A stretch of DNA of 11,224 nt from JBIOJM01 sp044450785 (GTDB lineage: Bacteria; Planctomycetota; Planctomycetia; Isosphaerales; Isosphaeraceae): positions 1 through 11,224 of the forward strand of contig JBIOJM010000337.1 in assembly GCA_044450785.1 (NCBI GenBank), read 5' to 3'. Position numbers and translations under genes: made by a program. Below, piece after piece: positions 1-7,003 of the stretch; position 1 is the first letter of the stretch, and the number at the start of each line of letters is the position of its first letter. A model generated the notes under the pieces. It was not told where the DNA came from and did not search any database. It worked only from the letters and a program-made list of their open reading frames with translations.

Positions 1-7
1 CCCCTGG

Positions 8-28
8 CCCCCCCTTCACAAGGGGGGG
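8..28. repeat. Perfect GC-rich hairpin near the left edge
   Basis: Seven C and TT are separated by CAC from AA and seven G, giving a perfect 9-bp stem with a 3-base loop. No T-run follows on either strand, so it is not a classic intrinsic terminator. It lies in the 152 bases downstream of the minus-strand amidohydrolase, where I see no gene. It could help end transcription or be a dispersed repeat. Confidence 0.4.
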
Positions 29-88
29 AAAGGGTTCGGTCGCTCGCGCCGTCGTTCGATCGCGCGCAACAAAAACACGCGCCTCGAA

Positions 89-107
89 ACCGTACGTCCA
101 ATACGGT
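89..107 (-). terminator. Possible weak terminator hairpin after the amidohydrolase gene
   Basis: ACCGTA and TACGGT form a perfect 6-bp stem around a 7-base loop. Read on the minus strand, the hairpin lies about 46 bases past the amidohydrolase stop and is followed only by TTTC. The short T-run makes it a weak candidate. A second small hairpin (GCCCA/TGGGC, 127-140) lies between it and the stop codon, also without a T-run. Confidence 0.3.
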
Positions 108-152
108 AAACACCAACTTTTCATCAGCCCAGGCGTGGGCTCTCTTGCGCGT

Positions 153-1418
153 TCACGCCCCTACCCACCGGCCGGTCACGAAATCGCCCTCGAATACGGT
201 GCTGATCACGGGCAGCTCGGATTCGAGAAGGAGTGTGAAGGGGTCTTGCTCGTCGCGGTCAGGCAGGGAGACGACGGCCAGGTCGGCCGACCTGCCGGGC
301 TTCAAGCTGCCGGTCGTGGTCTCGGCTCGCAGCGCCCAGGCGCCGAAGAGGGTCGCCATGGTCAGCAAGAGCGCGCCGGAGAGCGAGTCGTCGCGGCGGT
401 GAAGGAAACGAAGCTCGTCAAGGATGCTGAGGCTCCCACTGGAAGCGAGGCTATCGGTCCCGAGGCAGACGATTGCGCCGCGTTCCAGCAGCGCGCGATA
501 AGGGTGAGGGGCATGCCCGAACCGGGCATGCGTCCTGGGGCAGAACGCGACGGCCACGCGGCGGCCGTCCGGGGCGGCCTCGGGGCGCAGTTGCCAGAAG
601 TCGTCGGGCTCGAGGTAGGTCCCGTGGGCGATCAGCCAGTCGGCGTTGCGCAGCTCGCCGCGGCGCACATAGTCGGCCGGCCGGGGCCCGATCGGCTCCC
701 ACTCCTCGTCCCAGGCGCCCAGGTCCTCGAGGAAGCGCCGCAATGGCCCGTCGCGGTACTTCAATAACCGCAGCTCCTCGGGCATTTCCGCCAGGTGGGT
801 CGAGAGCGGCATCCGGCTGGCAACGGCCTTGTAATAGAGCCAGCCCGCGGTGCTGTACGGCGCGTGGGGACTCAGTCCGGGCCGCGCGCAGGCGGCCACC
901 TGGGTCTCGGGGCGGATCGAACCCAGCCATCTCCAGGCGGAATCGCTGGCCTGAAGGCCGCGGTCGCGCTGAAGTCCGATCAGCTCGGCGAATACGACGG
1001 CACGCAGCGGCGCTTCGGCGATCGGTCCCCAGGACAGACCGGCGGTCGTCGTGTCGGCCAGGAAGGTCGTCCCCGCCTCGATCGAGGCTTTGACGTTCCT
1101 TGCCACAGCCGCGCACTGCGATTTCTCGGTTCCCGACCGCCGCTGGTCGACCACCTTCCGCAGCCACGACACTTCGTCCTCCTCAAGGCCGGCAGGTTGT
1201 CCCGCCCGTCCGAGCGGCTCGAGCTCGAGGTGTGTGTGCGCATTGACGAAGCCCGGCACGATCGCCACGTTGCCGAGATCCAGGTCGCCCCGGCGCTCCT
1301 TCGCCGGGCCCACCCAGGCAATCCGTCCCTGCTGGATCGTCAGGCAGCCGTCCCTGATCGGCGGACCTTCCACCGGATAGACGTACCGCGCCTGGAGAGT
1401 GAGCGTGCCGCGTCTCAA
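153..1418 (-). CDS. Amidohydrolase, probable aminodeoxyfutalosine deaminase (MqnX-like)
   Basis: This 421-residue cytosolic TIM-barrel metal-dependent hydrolase belongs to the TrzA/AtzA/guanine-deaminase branch. Visible metal and active-site motifs are HTH at residues 61-63 (in FVNAHTHLELE), SPHAPYS at 183-189, HLAE at 208-211, H265 (LIAHGTY) and TD at 321-322 (LGTDSLAS). An N-terminal beta-sandwich strand set (ILTIQQGRIAWVG-like) and a C-terminal LKPGRSADL segment complete the usual cyclic deaminase fold. In the futalosine pathway such an enzyme deaminates 6-amino-6-deoxyfutalosine to futalosine. Assignment to that substrate rests on the nearby mqnA and mqnC and on general resemblance; another amino-heterocycle deaminase is possible. 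The start is TTG, supported by GGGGAG eight bases upstream. It is the last gene of a same-strand series, 85 bases after the permease-protease gene. Confidence 0.75.
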   Translation of the reverse strand: MRRGTLTLQARYVYPVEGPPIRDGCLTIQQGRIAWVGPAKERRGDLDLGNVAIVPGFVNAHTHLELEPLGRAGQPAGLEEDEVSWLRKVVDQRRSGTEKSQCAAVARNVKASIEAGTTFLADTTTAGLSWGPIAEAPLRAVVFAELIGLQRDRGLQASDSAWRWLGSIRPETQVAACARPGLSPHAPYSTAGWLYYKAVASRMPLSTHLAEMPEELRLLKYRDGPLRRFLEDLGAWDEEWEPIGPRPADYVRRGELRNADWLIAHGTYLEPDDFWQLRPEAAPDGRRVAVAFCPRTHARFGHAPHPYRALLERGAIVCLGTDSLASSGSLSILDELRFLHRRDDSLSGALLLTMATLFGAWALRAETTTGSLKPGRSADLAVVSLPDRDEQDPFTLLLESELPVISTVFEGDFVTGRWVGA

Positions 1419-1462
1419 AAGGGCGTCTCCCCGGGCGAACGCCGGAATGGGGATGCTGGGTT

Positions 1463-1489
1463 CGTCCCAGATGACTTCCTGCTGGGACG
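1463..1489. repeat. Hairpin between permease and amidohydrolase genes
   Basis: CGTCCCAG and CTGGGACG form a perfect 8-bp stem with an 11-base loop inside the 85-base intergenic gap. No T-run follows on the minus strand. It could act as a processing or attenuation element between the two genes, but nothing in the sequence proves a function. Confidence 0.35.
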
Positions 1490-1503
1490 GGGTCGAAGAG
1501 AGA

Positions 1504-3693
1504 TCAGAACGCGGGTTCGACGGGGCCGGCGCGGCTGGAGGCCAACCGGCCGGGGCGTTCGAACCTCAGATTCCAAAGATGGAACAGCAAGAGCACCGAG
1601 AACAGCTCGCTCGCCACGATCCATTGCACATGATAAAGACCTGCCGCCGGGTCGCGATAGATCCAAGGAACGATGGACGCGGCCCGCGGGTCGTTCACGA
1701 GAGAGCCCAGCGAGACGGCCAGGGCGTTATTCAGGAAATGAAAGACGATCCCCGGCAGGATGCTGCGGCTCCGCACGGCTAGCAGACCCAGAACGACGCC
1801 CAACAGCGTCGCGTTGAAGAGTTGCTGAAACAGGGAGAGGAGCACGTGGAGGAACCCGAACAGCAAGGCCGAGAGCAAGATGGCGGACCGGGTCCGGTGC
1901 TGATGCTCGAGACCCGAGAGGATGAAGCCGCGAAAGGCGAATTCCTCGCAGACGGCGGGAACCAAGGCGAAGACGAGAACGGAGACTGCCAGCCCCGGCG
2001 ACTGGGACATGACCTGGTCGAGCGTGAGCTTGATCAGCGACGGGATGGGGAAGAGCGACTCGACCAGGGGCCTCAGCTCATTGACCAGAGGATTCAGCGC
2101 CACGACCAGGGCCACGGCCAGCACGAGGTAACGCGGCTCGGGCCACGTCAATCGTAGCGTGTTCCTCGGGGCCGACGTGAGCAGGATTGCCATGATCACG
2201 GGGGGAATGAGGATGACGAGCTGACCGGCGATCACGGCGGACAGCGTCAGACCCACCTGCGGTAGAAGGAACTGAATCAAGAACCAGGACAGCGTCAGGA
2301 TGAGCGCGAAGCACAAGGTCGCCTGGCCACCGGTCGGCATCGGCTCGCGGTCGCGGACCAAGTGCCGAAACCACGAGTGCAGGCTGAACTGTTCCGCTTC
2401 GCGGAACAAGACATCCTCGCGCTGAAACTGGTCGATCGCCCAGCGGAGCGCGACCGCGGCGTAAATCAACGTCGGCACGAGCACAGGCAGGAAGAACTGC
2501 GATGCGACGTGGTAATTCCCCAGGATCAACGCCCTCAGGAGCAAGGCAACGCCCGTGATCGGAACCAGGCTGTAGAAGAGGTTGAGCTCGATTCCGGGCA
2601 TCAGCGTCAGGAAGATCAGCGGCATACAGATGAGATAGAGGGGCGTCATGTAATACTGGCCTTCCTTCATGCTCCGGGCCAGTACAGCCAACGACAGGCA
2701 GACCGCGCTGAAAAACGCCGCCAGGGGAATCAGGAGCACGACCATCCAGAAAGCGGCCTGAAGCGTCGGTGGCGCGAGAATCGAGGCGGCGGATCGACGG
2801 CTCCCGTCGGCCGCGAGCACACCCACCTGGTGGGCCAGTTGGATACCCGTCAGGCCCATGGAGAGCAGGTTCAAGAATGCGGTCACCACGCTCGCCAGCA
2901 TCACCGTCAGGAACTTCCCCAGCACGATTTCGGACCGACTCGCCGGACTGATCAGCAGCGTCTCCATGGTGCCCCGCTCTTTCTCGCCGGCACATAAGTC
3001 GATCGCCGGGTAGAAGGCCCCGGTCAGCGACATCATGACCAGCAAGAACGGAAAGATCCGGCTCCAGAGGCTACCCCCCACCTCAGTCCGGGTGGCCACG
3101 TCCTGCGCCTTCACCTGGATCGGCTCGGTGTAGCTCTGGGTCTTGAGATCGCGCCTGAGCCGGCCGGCGACGATGCTCTGCCTCCACCGTGATAAGATTT
3201 CGCTGATCCGCAGTTGGGTGTTCTTGCTCGATTCGTCGACGCTGTTGTATCGGATCGGGATGTCGATTTCCTTCTCGCCCAAGAGCTGTTCGGGCAGCTC
3301 TCGAGGGATCACCATCACTGCCTGGGCCCTGCCGTTGCGGATCGCTTGCTCGCTCGATCGAGGGTCGCCCATGGGGCTCGAGGCGGGTTCCGGGCGAACG
3401 ACGACCCGCCCGGCCTCGGCGGGCGAATCGAACAGCGCGGGATTGAAGCCGTCCCGGGTCGGATTCAGCAGCGGGGGTGCCTTCGGCAAATATTCCGCGC
3501 CGACGACCACGACCACGAGGGGTTTCTGCTCGAGCAACGTCGCAAACTGGAAGGCGCCGATCCCCAGGATCGGGTAGAGCAGGATCGGCATCACGAAGAT
3601 CATGAACAGGGTGCGCCGATCGCGGATCTGATCGCGTACCTCGTGGCGGAAGATGACAAACAGGTTCGACCAGCGCACGAAGGATCTCGTCAT
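1504..3693 (-). CDS. NatB-type ABC-2 permease fused to a CPBP intramembrane protease
   Basis: This 729-residue integral membrane protein has two parts. Residues 1-420 resemble an ABC-2 exporter subunit of the NatB type: a cytosolic N-terminus, a first membrane segment near 30-56, a large extracytoplasmic domain (about 60-208), then five or six membrane segments. The conserved EKERGTMETLLISP stretch (237-250) is the coupling region seen in this family. Residues 455-710 are a multi-helix CPBP (CAAX protease/bacteriocin-processing) domain with EEFAFR at 583-588 (the EExxxR motif), H616 in GFLH and H652/N656 in FHFLNN, so the metalloprotease residues look intact. NatAB-type systems export ions or small molecules; the protease substrate is unknown. 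Such fusions are a known architecture. The start is ATG, 18 bases after the stop of the ATPase gene, so the two are almost certainly co-transcribed. The ribosome site is weak (GTGAAG). Confidence 0.88.
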   Translation of the reverse strand: MTRSFVRWSNLFVIFRHEVRDQIRDRRTLFMIFVMPILLYPILGIGAFQFATLLEQKPLVVVVVGAEYLPKAPPLLNPTRDGFNPALFDSPAEAGRVVVRPEPASSPMGDPRSSEQAIRNGRAQAVMVIPRELPEQLLGEKEIDIPIRYNSVDESSKNTQLRISEILSRWRQSIVAGRLRRDLKTQSYTEPIQVKAQDVATRTEVGGSLWSRIFPFLLVMMSLTGAFYPAIDLCAGEKERGTMETLLISPASRSEIVLGKFLTVMLASVVTAFLNLLSMGLTGIQLAHQVGVLAADGSRRSAASILAPPTLQAAFWMVVLLIPLAAFFSAVCLSLAVLARSMKEGQYYMTPLYLICMPLIFLTLMPGIELNLFYSLVPITGVALLLRALILGNYHVASQFFLPVLVPTLIYAAVALRWAIDQFQREDVLFREAEQFSLHSWFRHLVRDREPMPTGGQATLCFALILTLSWFLIQFLLPQVGLTLSAVIAGQLVILIPPVIMAILLTSAPRNTLRLTWPEPRYLVLAVALVVALNPLVNELRPLVESLFPIPSLIKLTLDQVMSQSPGLAVSVLVFALVPAVCEEFAFRGFILSGLEHQHRTRSAILLSALLFGFLHVLLSLFQQLFNATLLGVVLGLLAVRSRSILPGIVFHFLNNALAVSLGSLVNDPRAASIVPWIYRDPAAGLYHVQWIVASELFSVLLLFHLWNLRFERPGRLASSRAGPVEPAF

Positions 3694-3711
3694 GGCTTCA
3701 CGATTCCAGCG

Positions 3712-4542
3712 CTACACGGTGGGATCGACCTCTTTCGCGCCGGCGGAGGCCCGGACTGCGGGGCCATCGTGGATCAGGCCCGAGTCGGCGCGCTCGACCA
3801 AGAAAAAGAATAGCTCTTCCAGATCAGGCTGGTCAAACTGTTCCAAGAGCTCACGGGGCGTGCCCTGGGCCTGGACGCGTCCCTTATGGATGATCGCCAC
3901 ACGCGCGCACAGCTTCTGGACTTCTTGCATCGAGTGCGTCGAGAAGACGATCGTTTTGCCCCGATCCCGGAGCTCGAGGATATTCTGCAGGACCGCGCGG
4001 GCCACCAGCACGTCGAGTCCCGACGTCGGCTCGTCGAAGATCAGCACGGGGGGGTCGTGGACGATCGTCCGGGCGATCGACACCTTCTGCTTCATGCCGG
4101 TCGACATCTTCGAGCCTAATACGTCACGGAAGTCGTTCATCTTGAGCCAGGCGAAGATGTCTTCCATCCGCGCGCGCCGGAGCACGGCGGGCATGCCGTA
4201 GAGCTGCCCGAAGTACTCAACCAGCTCCCAGGCGGTCATCCGGTCGTAGATCCCGGTGCTGGCCGACATGTAGCCGATGTTGGCGCGCACCGCCTGAGGA
4301 TTCGTGATTACGTCGTGGCCGGCGACGATCGCGCGGCCGCCGGTGGGCTTCAGTACGGTGCTCAAGATCCGGAGCGTCGTCGTCTTGCCGGCCCCGTTGG
4401 GGCCGAGCAGCCCGAAAATCGCACCGGGCTGACACTCGAACGAGACATCCGAAATCGCGCTGACCCAGCCGCGCTGATAGTCGAGGAAACGTTTGCATAA
4501 CCCTTCGACCTGTATCAACGAATCGCGTCCCGGCGGGCGCAA
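3712..4542 (-). CDS. NatA-type ABC transporter ATP-binding protein
   Basis: This 276-residue soluble ATPase powers the permease encoded just downstream. Walker A is GPNGAGKT (47-54), the signature is the NatA-like variant MSTGM before KQKVSIAR (146-158), Walker B plus D-loop is VLIFDEPTSGLD (166-177), and the switch histidine is H203 (STHS). The usual Q-loop glutamine is absent: the segment reads YMSASTGIYDRMT (91-103), which resembles the TGDTGLYDRLT-type loop of NatA proteins, so this is a family trait and not a defect. The start is uncertain. TTG at 4542 has AGGA seven bases upstream; TTG at 4518 would give the more typical MIQVEGLCKRF beginning (268 residues). The tail after about residue 240 is a variable C-terminal extension. 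The cargo cannot be told from sequence. Confidence 0.88.
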   Translation of the reverse strand: MRPPGRDSLIQVEGLCKRFLDYQRGWVSAISDVSFECQPGAIFGLLGPNGAGKTTTLRILSTVLKPTGGRAIVAGHDVITNPQAVRANIGYMSASTGIYDRMTAWELVEYFGQLYGMPAVLRRARMEDIFAWLKMNDFRDVLGSKMSTGMKQKVSIARTIVHDPPVLIFDEPTSGLDVLVARAVLQNILELRDRGKTIVFSTHSMQEVQKLCARVAIIHKGRVQAQGTPRELLEQFDQPDLEELFFFLVERADSGLIHDGPAVRASAGAKEVDPTV

Positions 4543-4551
4543 AAGCCCGTC
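4532..4551 (-). promoter_or_regulatory. Hairpin covering the ribosome site and TTG start of the ATPase gene
   Basis: GGCGGGC (4532-4538) can pair with GCCCGTC (4545-4551), including one G-T pair, around the loop GCAAAA. On the minus strand the upstream TTG start candidate falls in the loop and the AGGA ribosome site overlaps the stem. It could limit translation from TTG 4542, which would favour the start at 4518. This is a structural reading only. Confidence 0.3.
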
Positions 4552-4662
4552 CTATTGGGGAATCCGGTTTTCAGCAGGGGGTACACCCAGTGCCTCGGTA
4601 GGGCGCGTGGCCAGTCTTCGCCGGCAGCGCCGCCAAGCCGCCACCACCGGTCTTAGCTACTC

Positions 4663-4812
4663 AGGAACAGGTCGGAAATAAGTTCCCGATTTAGCTTCTC
4701 TGGTTTTCCGGGTGCCACTGGCTCTGCCAGTGCCCACCCAAGCATGGGGACACTGGCACATAGCCAGTGGCACACAAATACGAAGTCCGGAAGTTATTTC
4801 GGGCCTGTTCCT
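4663..4812. mobile_element. MITE-like element with about 24-bp terminal inverted repeats
   Basis: The left arm (4663-4686, beginning AGGAACAGGTCGG) and the right arm (4789-4812, ending CGGGCCTGTTCCT) are inverted copies matching at 21 of 24 positions. The interior holds a second long palindrome. The 5-base word CTCAG occurs at 4660-4664 and again at 4811-4815, so the structure can be read as a 146-base core (4665-4810) between 5-base direct repeats, as expected of a target duplication. It has no coding capacity for a transposase. The right repeat overlaps the mqnC stop codon (TGA at 4812-4814). It fills most of the 269-base mqnC-ATPase gap; the remainder (4552-4659) shows no gene or clear promoter. 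A long transcribed hairpin acting as an attenuator is an alternative reading. Confidence 0.55.
4712..4773. repeat. Long inner palindrome of the element (REP-like hairpin)
   Basis: Arm 4712-4732 (GTGCCACTGGCTCTGCCAGT then G) is nearly the reverse complement of 4751-4773: 20 paired bases with a small internal loop. The spacer adds a short CCCA/TGGG stem (4737-4748). Each arm is itself partly palindromic (CACTGGC...GCCAGTG). Such GC-rich double palindromes are typical of REP-type repeats or hairpin ends recognised by REP-associated transposases; no such transposase is encoded here. Readable as a strong RNA hairpin on either strand. Confidence 0.6.
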
Positions 4813-5921
4813 CAGCCGCCGACGGCCTCGACCAGCGCATTCGCCGGCTCTTCGTCGATATATTCATAGAATACGTTACGCTGCCGAGGAATGTAGCCCA
4901 CGTCGCGAATCGCGCGCTTGATCTCCTCGAGGGAGAGATGATACACCGTCCCGGCCGACGACACGACATTCTCCTCGATCATCAGGCTTCCCATGTCGTT
5001 GGCCCCGAAATAGAGCGCGACCTGGCCGATCTTGGGGCCCTGCGTTACCCAGGACGACTGGATGTTCGGTACGTTGTCCAGGTAAAGCCGGGAGATCGCC
5101 TGTGTTTTCAGATACGCGAAGGCGCCGGCGGCGGGGACATCGGCCATCTCGGTGTGATCGGGCTGAAACGTCCAGGATATGAACGCCGTGAAGCCGCCGG
5201 TCTCGTCCTGCAGGCGACGGACACGGTCGAAATGCTCGACCCGCTCCTCGAGCGTCTCGACATGGCCGAACATCATCGTCGCCGTCGAACGGCCCCCCAG
5301 CTCATGCCAGATCCGGTGCACGTCCAGCCATTGATCGGTCAAGACCTTACCGCGCGTGATCGCCTTGCGAACCCGGTCGACCAGGATCTCGGCGCCGCCG
5401 CCAGGCAGGCTTCCCAGCCCGGCGGCCTTGAGCCGCGAGAGGACCTCCCGCAACCCGAGCCTGGACACCTTGGTGAAATGATAAATCTCGGGCGCGCTGA
5501 AGCCGTGAACGTTGAGCCGGGGGAAGTGAGCCTTGATGTCGTGCAGCAGCTCCTCGTACCACTCGAGCTTCAAAAAAGGGTGGAGCCCCCCCTGCATCAA
5601 GATCTGGTCGCCCCCCAGCGCAACCGTCTCGCGGATCTTGTCGAGCAAGACCGGGCGGTCCAGCACGTAAGCCTCGCCATCGTCGACCTTGCGATAGAAC
5701 GCACAGAAGTCGCACACGGCCGTACAGACGTTGGTGTAATTGATGTTGCGGTCGATGTTGTAGGTTCGATAGGGCTCGGGATGGAGCCGCCTGGACACAA
5801 GGTCCGCGGCCCGGCCGAGCTCGAGCAGCGAAGCCGACCGGAACAGCTCGACTCCCTCGTCGAAGCTCAACCGCCGGCCGTCAACGGCGCGGTGCAAGAT
5901 CGCGGGGACGGTGGAAGACAA
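4812..5921 (-). CDS. mqnC: Cyclic dehypoxanthinyl futalosine synthase MqnC (radical SAM)
   Basis: This 369-residue cytosolic radical SAM enzyme converts dehypoxanthinyl futalosine to its cyclic (spiro) form in the futalosine pathway of menaquinone synthesis. The 4Fe-4S cluster motif is CTAVCDFC (C66, C70, C73), preceded by the family-typical NINYTNVC. Other hallmarks are QILMQGGLHP (106-115), SLPGGGAEIL (171-180), GHVETLEERVEH (219-230), SWTFQPDHT (249-257) and GANDMGSLMIEENVV (306-320). Length and motif order fit MqnC better than the related MqnE. The start is TTG, decided by an AAGGAGT ribosome site five bases upstream. The gene overlaps the end of mqnA by 41 bases, indicating translational coupling. 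Its stop codon coincides with the end of a MITE-like inverted repeat. Confidence 0.93.
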   Translation of the reverse strand: MSSTVPAILHRAVDGRRLSFDEGVELFRSASLLELGRAADLVSRRLHPEPYRTYNIDRNINYTNVCTAVCDFCAFYRKVDDGEAYVLDRPVLLDKIRETVALGGDQILMQGGLHPFLKLEWYEELLHDIKAHFPRLNVHGFSAPEIYHFTKVSRLGLREVLSRLKAAGLGSLPGGGAEILVDRVRKAITRGKVLTDQWLDVHRIWHELGGRSTATMMFGHVETLEERVEHFDRVRRLQDETGGFTAFISWTFQPDHTEMADVPAAGAFAYLKTQAISRLYLDNVPNIQSSWVTQGPKIGQVALYFGANDMGSLMIEENVVSSAGTVYHLSLEEIKRAIRDVGYIPRQRNVFYEYIDEEPANALVEAVGG

Positions 5922-6708
5922 GGCTCACTCCTTCGGGTGCGAGGCCGAGGCGCGCCGCCATCATGGCAAATCGGCCCAACCCGGCGATCTCGGTCTCCCC
6001 AAGGTCATAGGATAGGATGCGAGTCAGATAATCGTAACACGTTGCGAAGTCGAGTCCCAGCCGGCGCCCGTGCATTCGGGCAAGTGAGGCCGCCTGGGCC
6101 AGCCCCATGGCGCGGCTCTGTTCCAGGGCCGCCGGCAAATCCTCGAGGTCCACGCCTCCGCGCGCAACCCAGAGAGCAAACACGAACGGCAGGCCGGTGA
6201 GGAAGTGCCAGGCCTCGCCCAGGTCGACCACATCATGGAACGGCTCGCGGGGCACCCGCATCGCCCGGTCGCCGATCACCAGGACGGCATCGGCCGTACT
6301 CTCGAGCGCCGAAACGCCCATTGGCAATTCCTCGACCCGCGGGGGCCTCACCCCGTACCGCTCGTCAAGCCAGATCCGCGCCAAAACCTGGCTGGTCCGC
6401 GACCCGGCATCGAGCGCCAACCGTTCGACCCGCTCCCACGGCACCCGGCTGAATAGCTTCACGCTCCGGACCGGTCCCCGAGCCGCGATCGCGAAGCCGG
6501 GGATGATCTCGTATCCCCGGCTGGCCCCGCGCAAGTACTCGACGGATGGGATGAGCGCGACGTCCAGCTCGCCGGCAGCCAGTTGATCGGCCAGACGGCT
6601 CGGTACGTCCATCGACAGCTTGACCTGGGGCGCAAACCGGTCAAGCCCGTAGTAAAGCGGCTTGGCGTTCAAGTAGCTCACCGCTCCAATCCGGATCGGC
6701 GTCGCCAT
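5881..6708 (-). CDS. mqnA: Chorismate dehydratase MqnA
   Basis: This 275-residue protein of the MqnA/MqnD periplasmic-binding-like fold dehydrates chorismate to 3-[(1-carboxyvinyl)oxy]benzoate, the first step of the futalosine route to menaquinone. Hallmarks are GAVSYLNAKPLYYGL (8-22), VALIPSVEYLRG (50-61), AGSRTSQVLARIWLDE (101-116), VIGDRAM (144-150) and DLGEAWHFLTGLPFVFALW (162-180). No signal peptide is present, in line with a cytosolic enzyme. ATG 6708 is preferred over upstream in-frame codons because conserved sequence begins right there (MATPIRIGAVSYLNAKPL) and GGAGGG/GGGA lies just upstream. The gene leads the minus-strand series and overlaps mqnC by 41 bases. Confidence 0.93.
   Translation of the reverse strand: MATPIRIGAVSYLNAKPLYYGLDRFAPQVKLSMDVPSRLADQLAAGELDVALIPSVEYLRGASRGYEIIPGFAIAARGPVRSVKLFSRVPWERVERLALDAGSRTSQVLARIWLDERYGVRPPRVEELPMGVSALESTADAVLVIGDRAMRVPREPFHDVVDLGEAWHFLTGLPFVFALWVARGGVDLEDLPAALEQSRAMGLAQAASLARMHGRRLGLDFATCYDYLTRILSYDLGETEIAGLGRFAMMAARLGLAPEGVSLVFHRPRDLAPRR
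5927..5933 (-). promoter_or_regulatory. Strong ribosome binding site of mqnC
   Basis: AAGGAGT on the minus strand, five bases before the TTG start, decides the mqnC start. It lies inside the mqnA reading frame, as expected for coupled genes. Confidence 0.75.
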
Positions 6709-6796
6709 GTCGTCCCGCCCTCCAGGCTGCCAAGTGGTCCACCCGCGCGTACCGCGCAGCACCGTTGCCCGCCATCCTGCGTTGCTCGAAGTGAAC

Positions 6797-6814
6797 TTTC
6801 AATTCCTTTTGAAA
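6797..6814. promoter_or_regulatory. Operator-like inverted repeat at the mqnA promoter
   Basis: TTTCAA-N6-TTGAAA is a perfect 6-bp inverted repeat overlapping the last base of the proposed -10 box and the expected start of transcription. Its position and AT-rich symmetry suit a repressor site, but no regulator gene is next to it. Confidence 0.25.
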
Positions 6815-6841
6815 TTCTAGACAGAACGGCGGGAATCGCAA
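6814..6841 (-). promoter_or_regulatory. Sigma70-like promoter for mqnA-mqnC
   Basis: On the minus strand TTGCGA and TAGAAT (5 of 6 to the -10 consensus) are separated by 16 bases. This predicts a leader of about 100 bases before the mqnA ATG. Match by eye only. Confidence 0.4.
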
Positions 6842-6914
6842 GGCCAGCATGCTCAAGCGCAACGTTTGGCCAGCAGGCATTGTCCGCTCCAGTTAGTGAC
6901 CCTGTCTTGCTCTT

Positions 6915-6943
6915 TTGACCCAGGCTAAACGTTGGATTATCAT
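6915..6943 (+). promoter_or_regulatory. Sigma70-like promoter for the PAP2 gene
   Basis: TTGACC (5 of 6) and TATCAT (5 of 6) with an ideal 17-base spacer. The predicted transcript starts near 6950, which would exclude the TTG at 6932 as the PAP2 start and favours ATG 7004. Confidence 0.5.
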
Positions 6944-7003
6944 CATGAGGAGTCATGGGTTCAATCGCCTGCCGCCTTCATCCGGATTGCTCTGAATTCA
7001 AGA

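Noticed and set aside
3712..4542. ATPase as inactive because the Q-loop glutamine and LSGGQ are altered
   Set aside because: The same variant loop and a KGM/TGM-type signature are normal for NatA proteins, and Walker A, Walker B and the switch histidine are intact.
4812..5921. Radical SAM protein as MqnE (aminofutalosine synthase)
   Set aside because: Motifs such as SLPGGGAEIL, GHVETLEERVEH and GANDMGSLMIEENVV together with the length fit MqnC better, although the two families are related.
4767..6200. Long plus-strand open frame (477 codons) opposite mqnC and mqnA
   Set aside because: It is the antisense of two well-recognised genes, has charge-rich, repetitive composition and no domain; high GC makes such shadows common.
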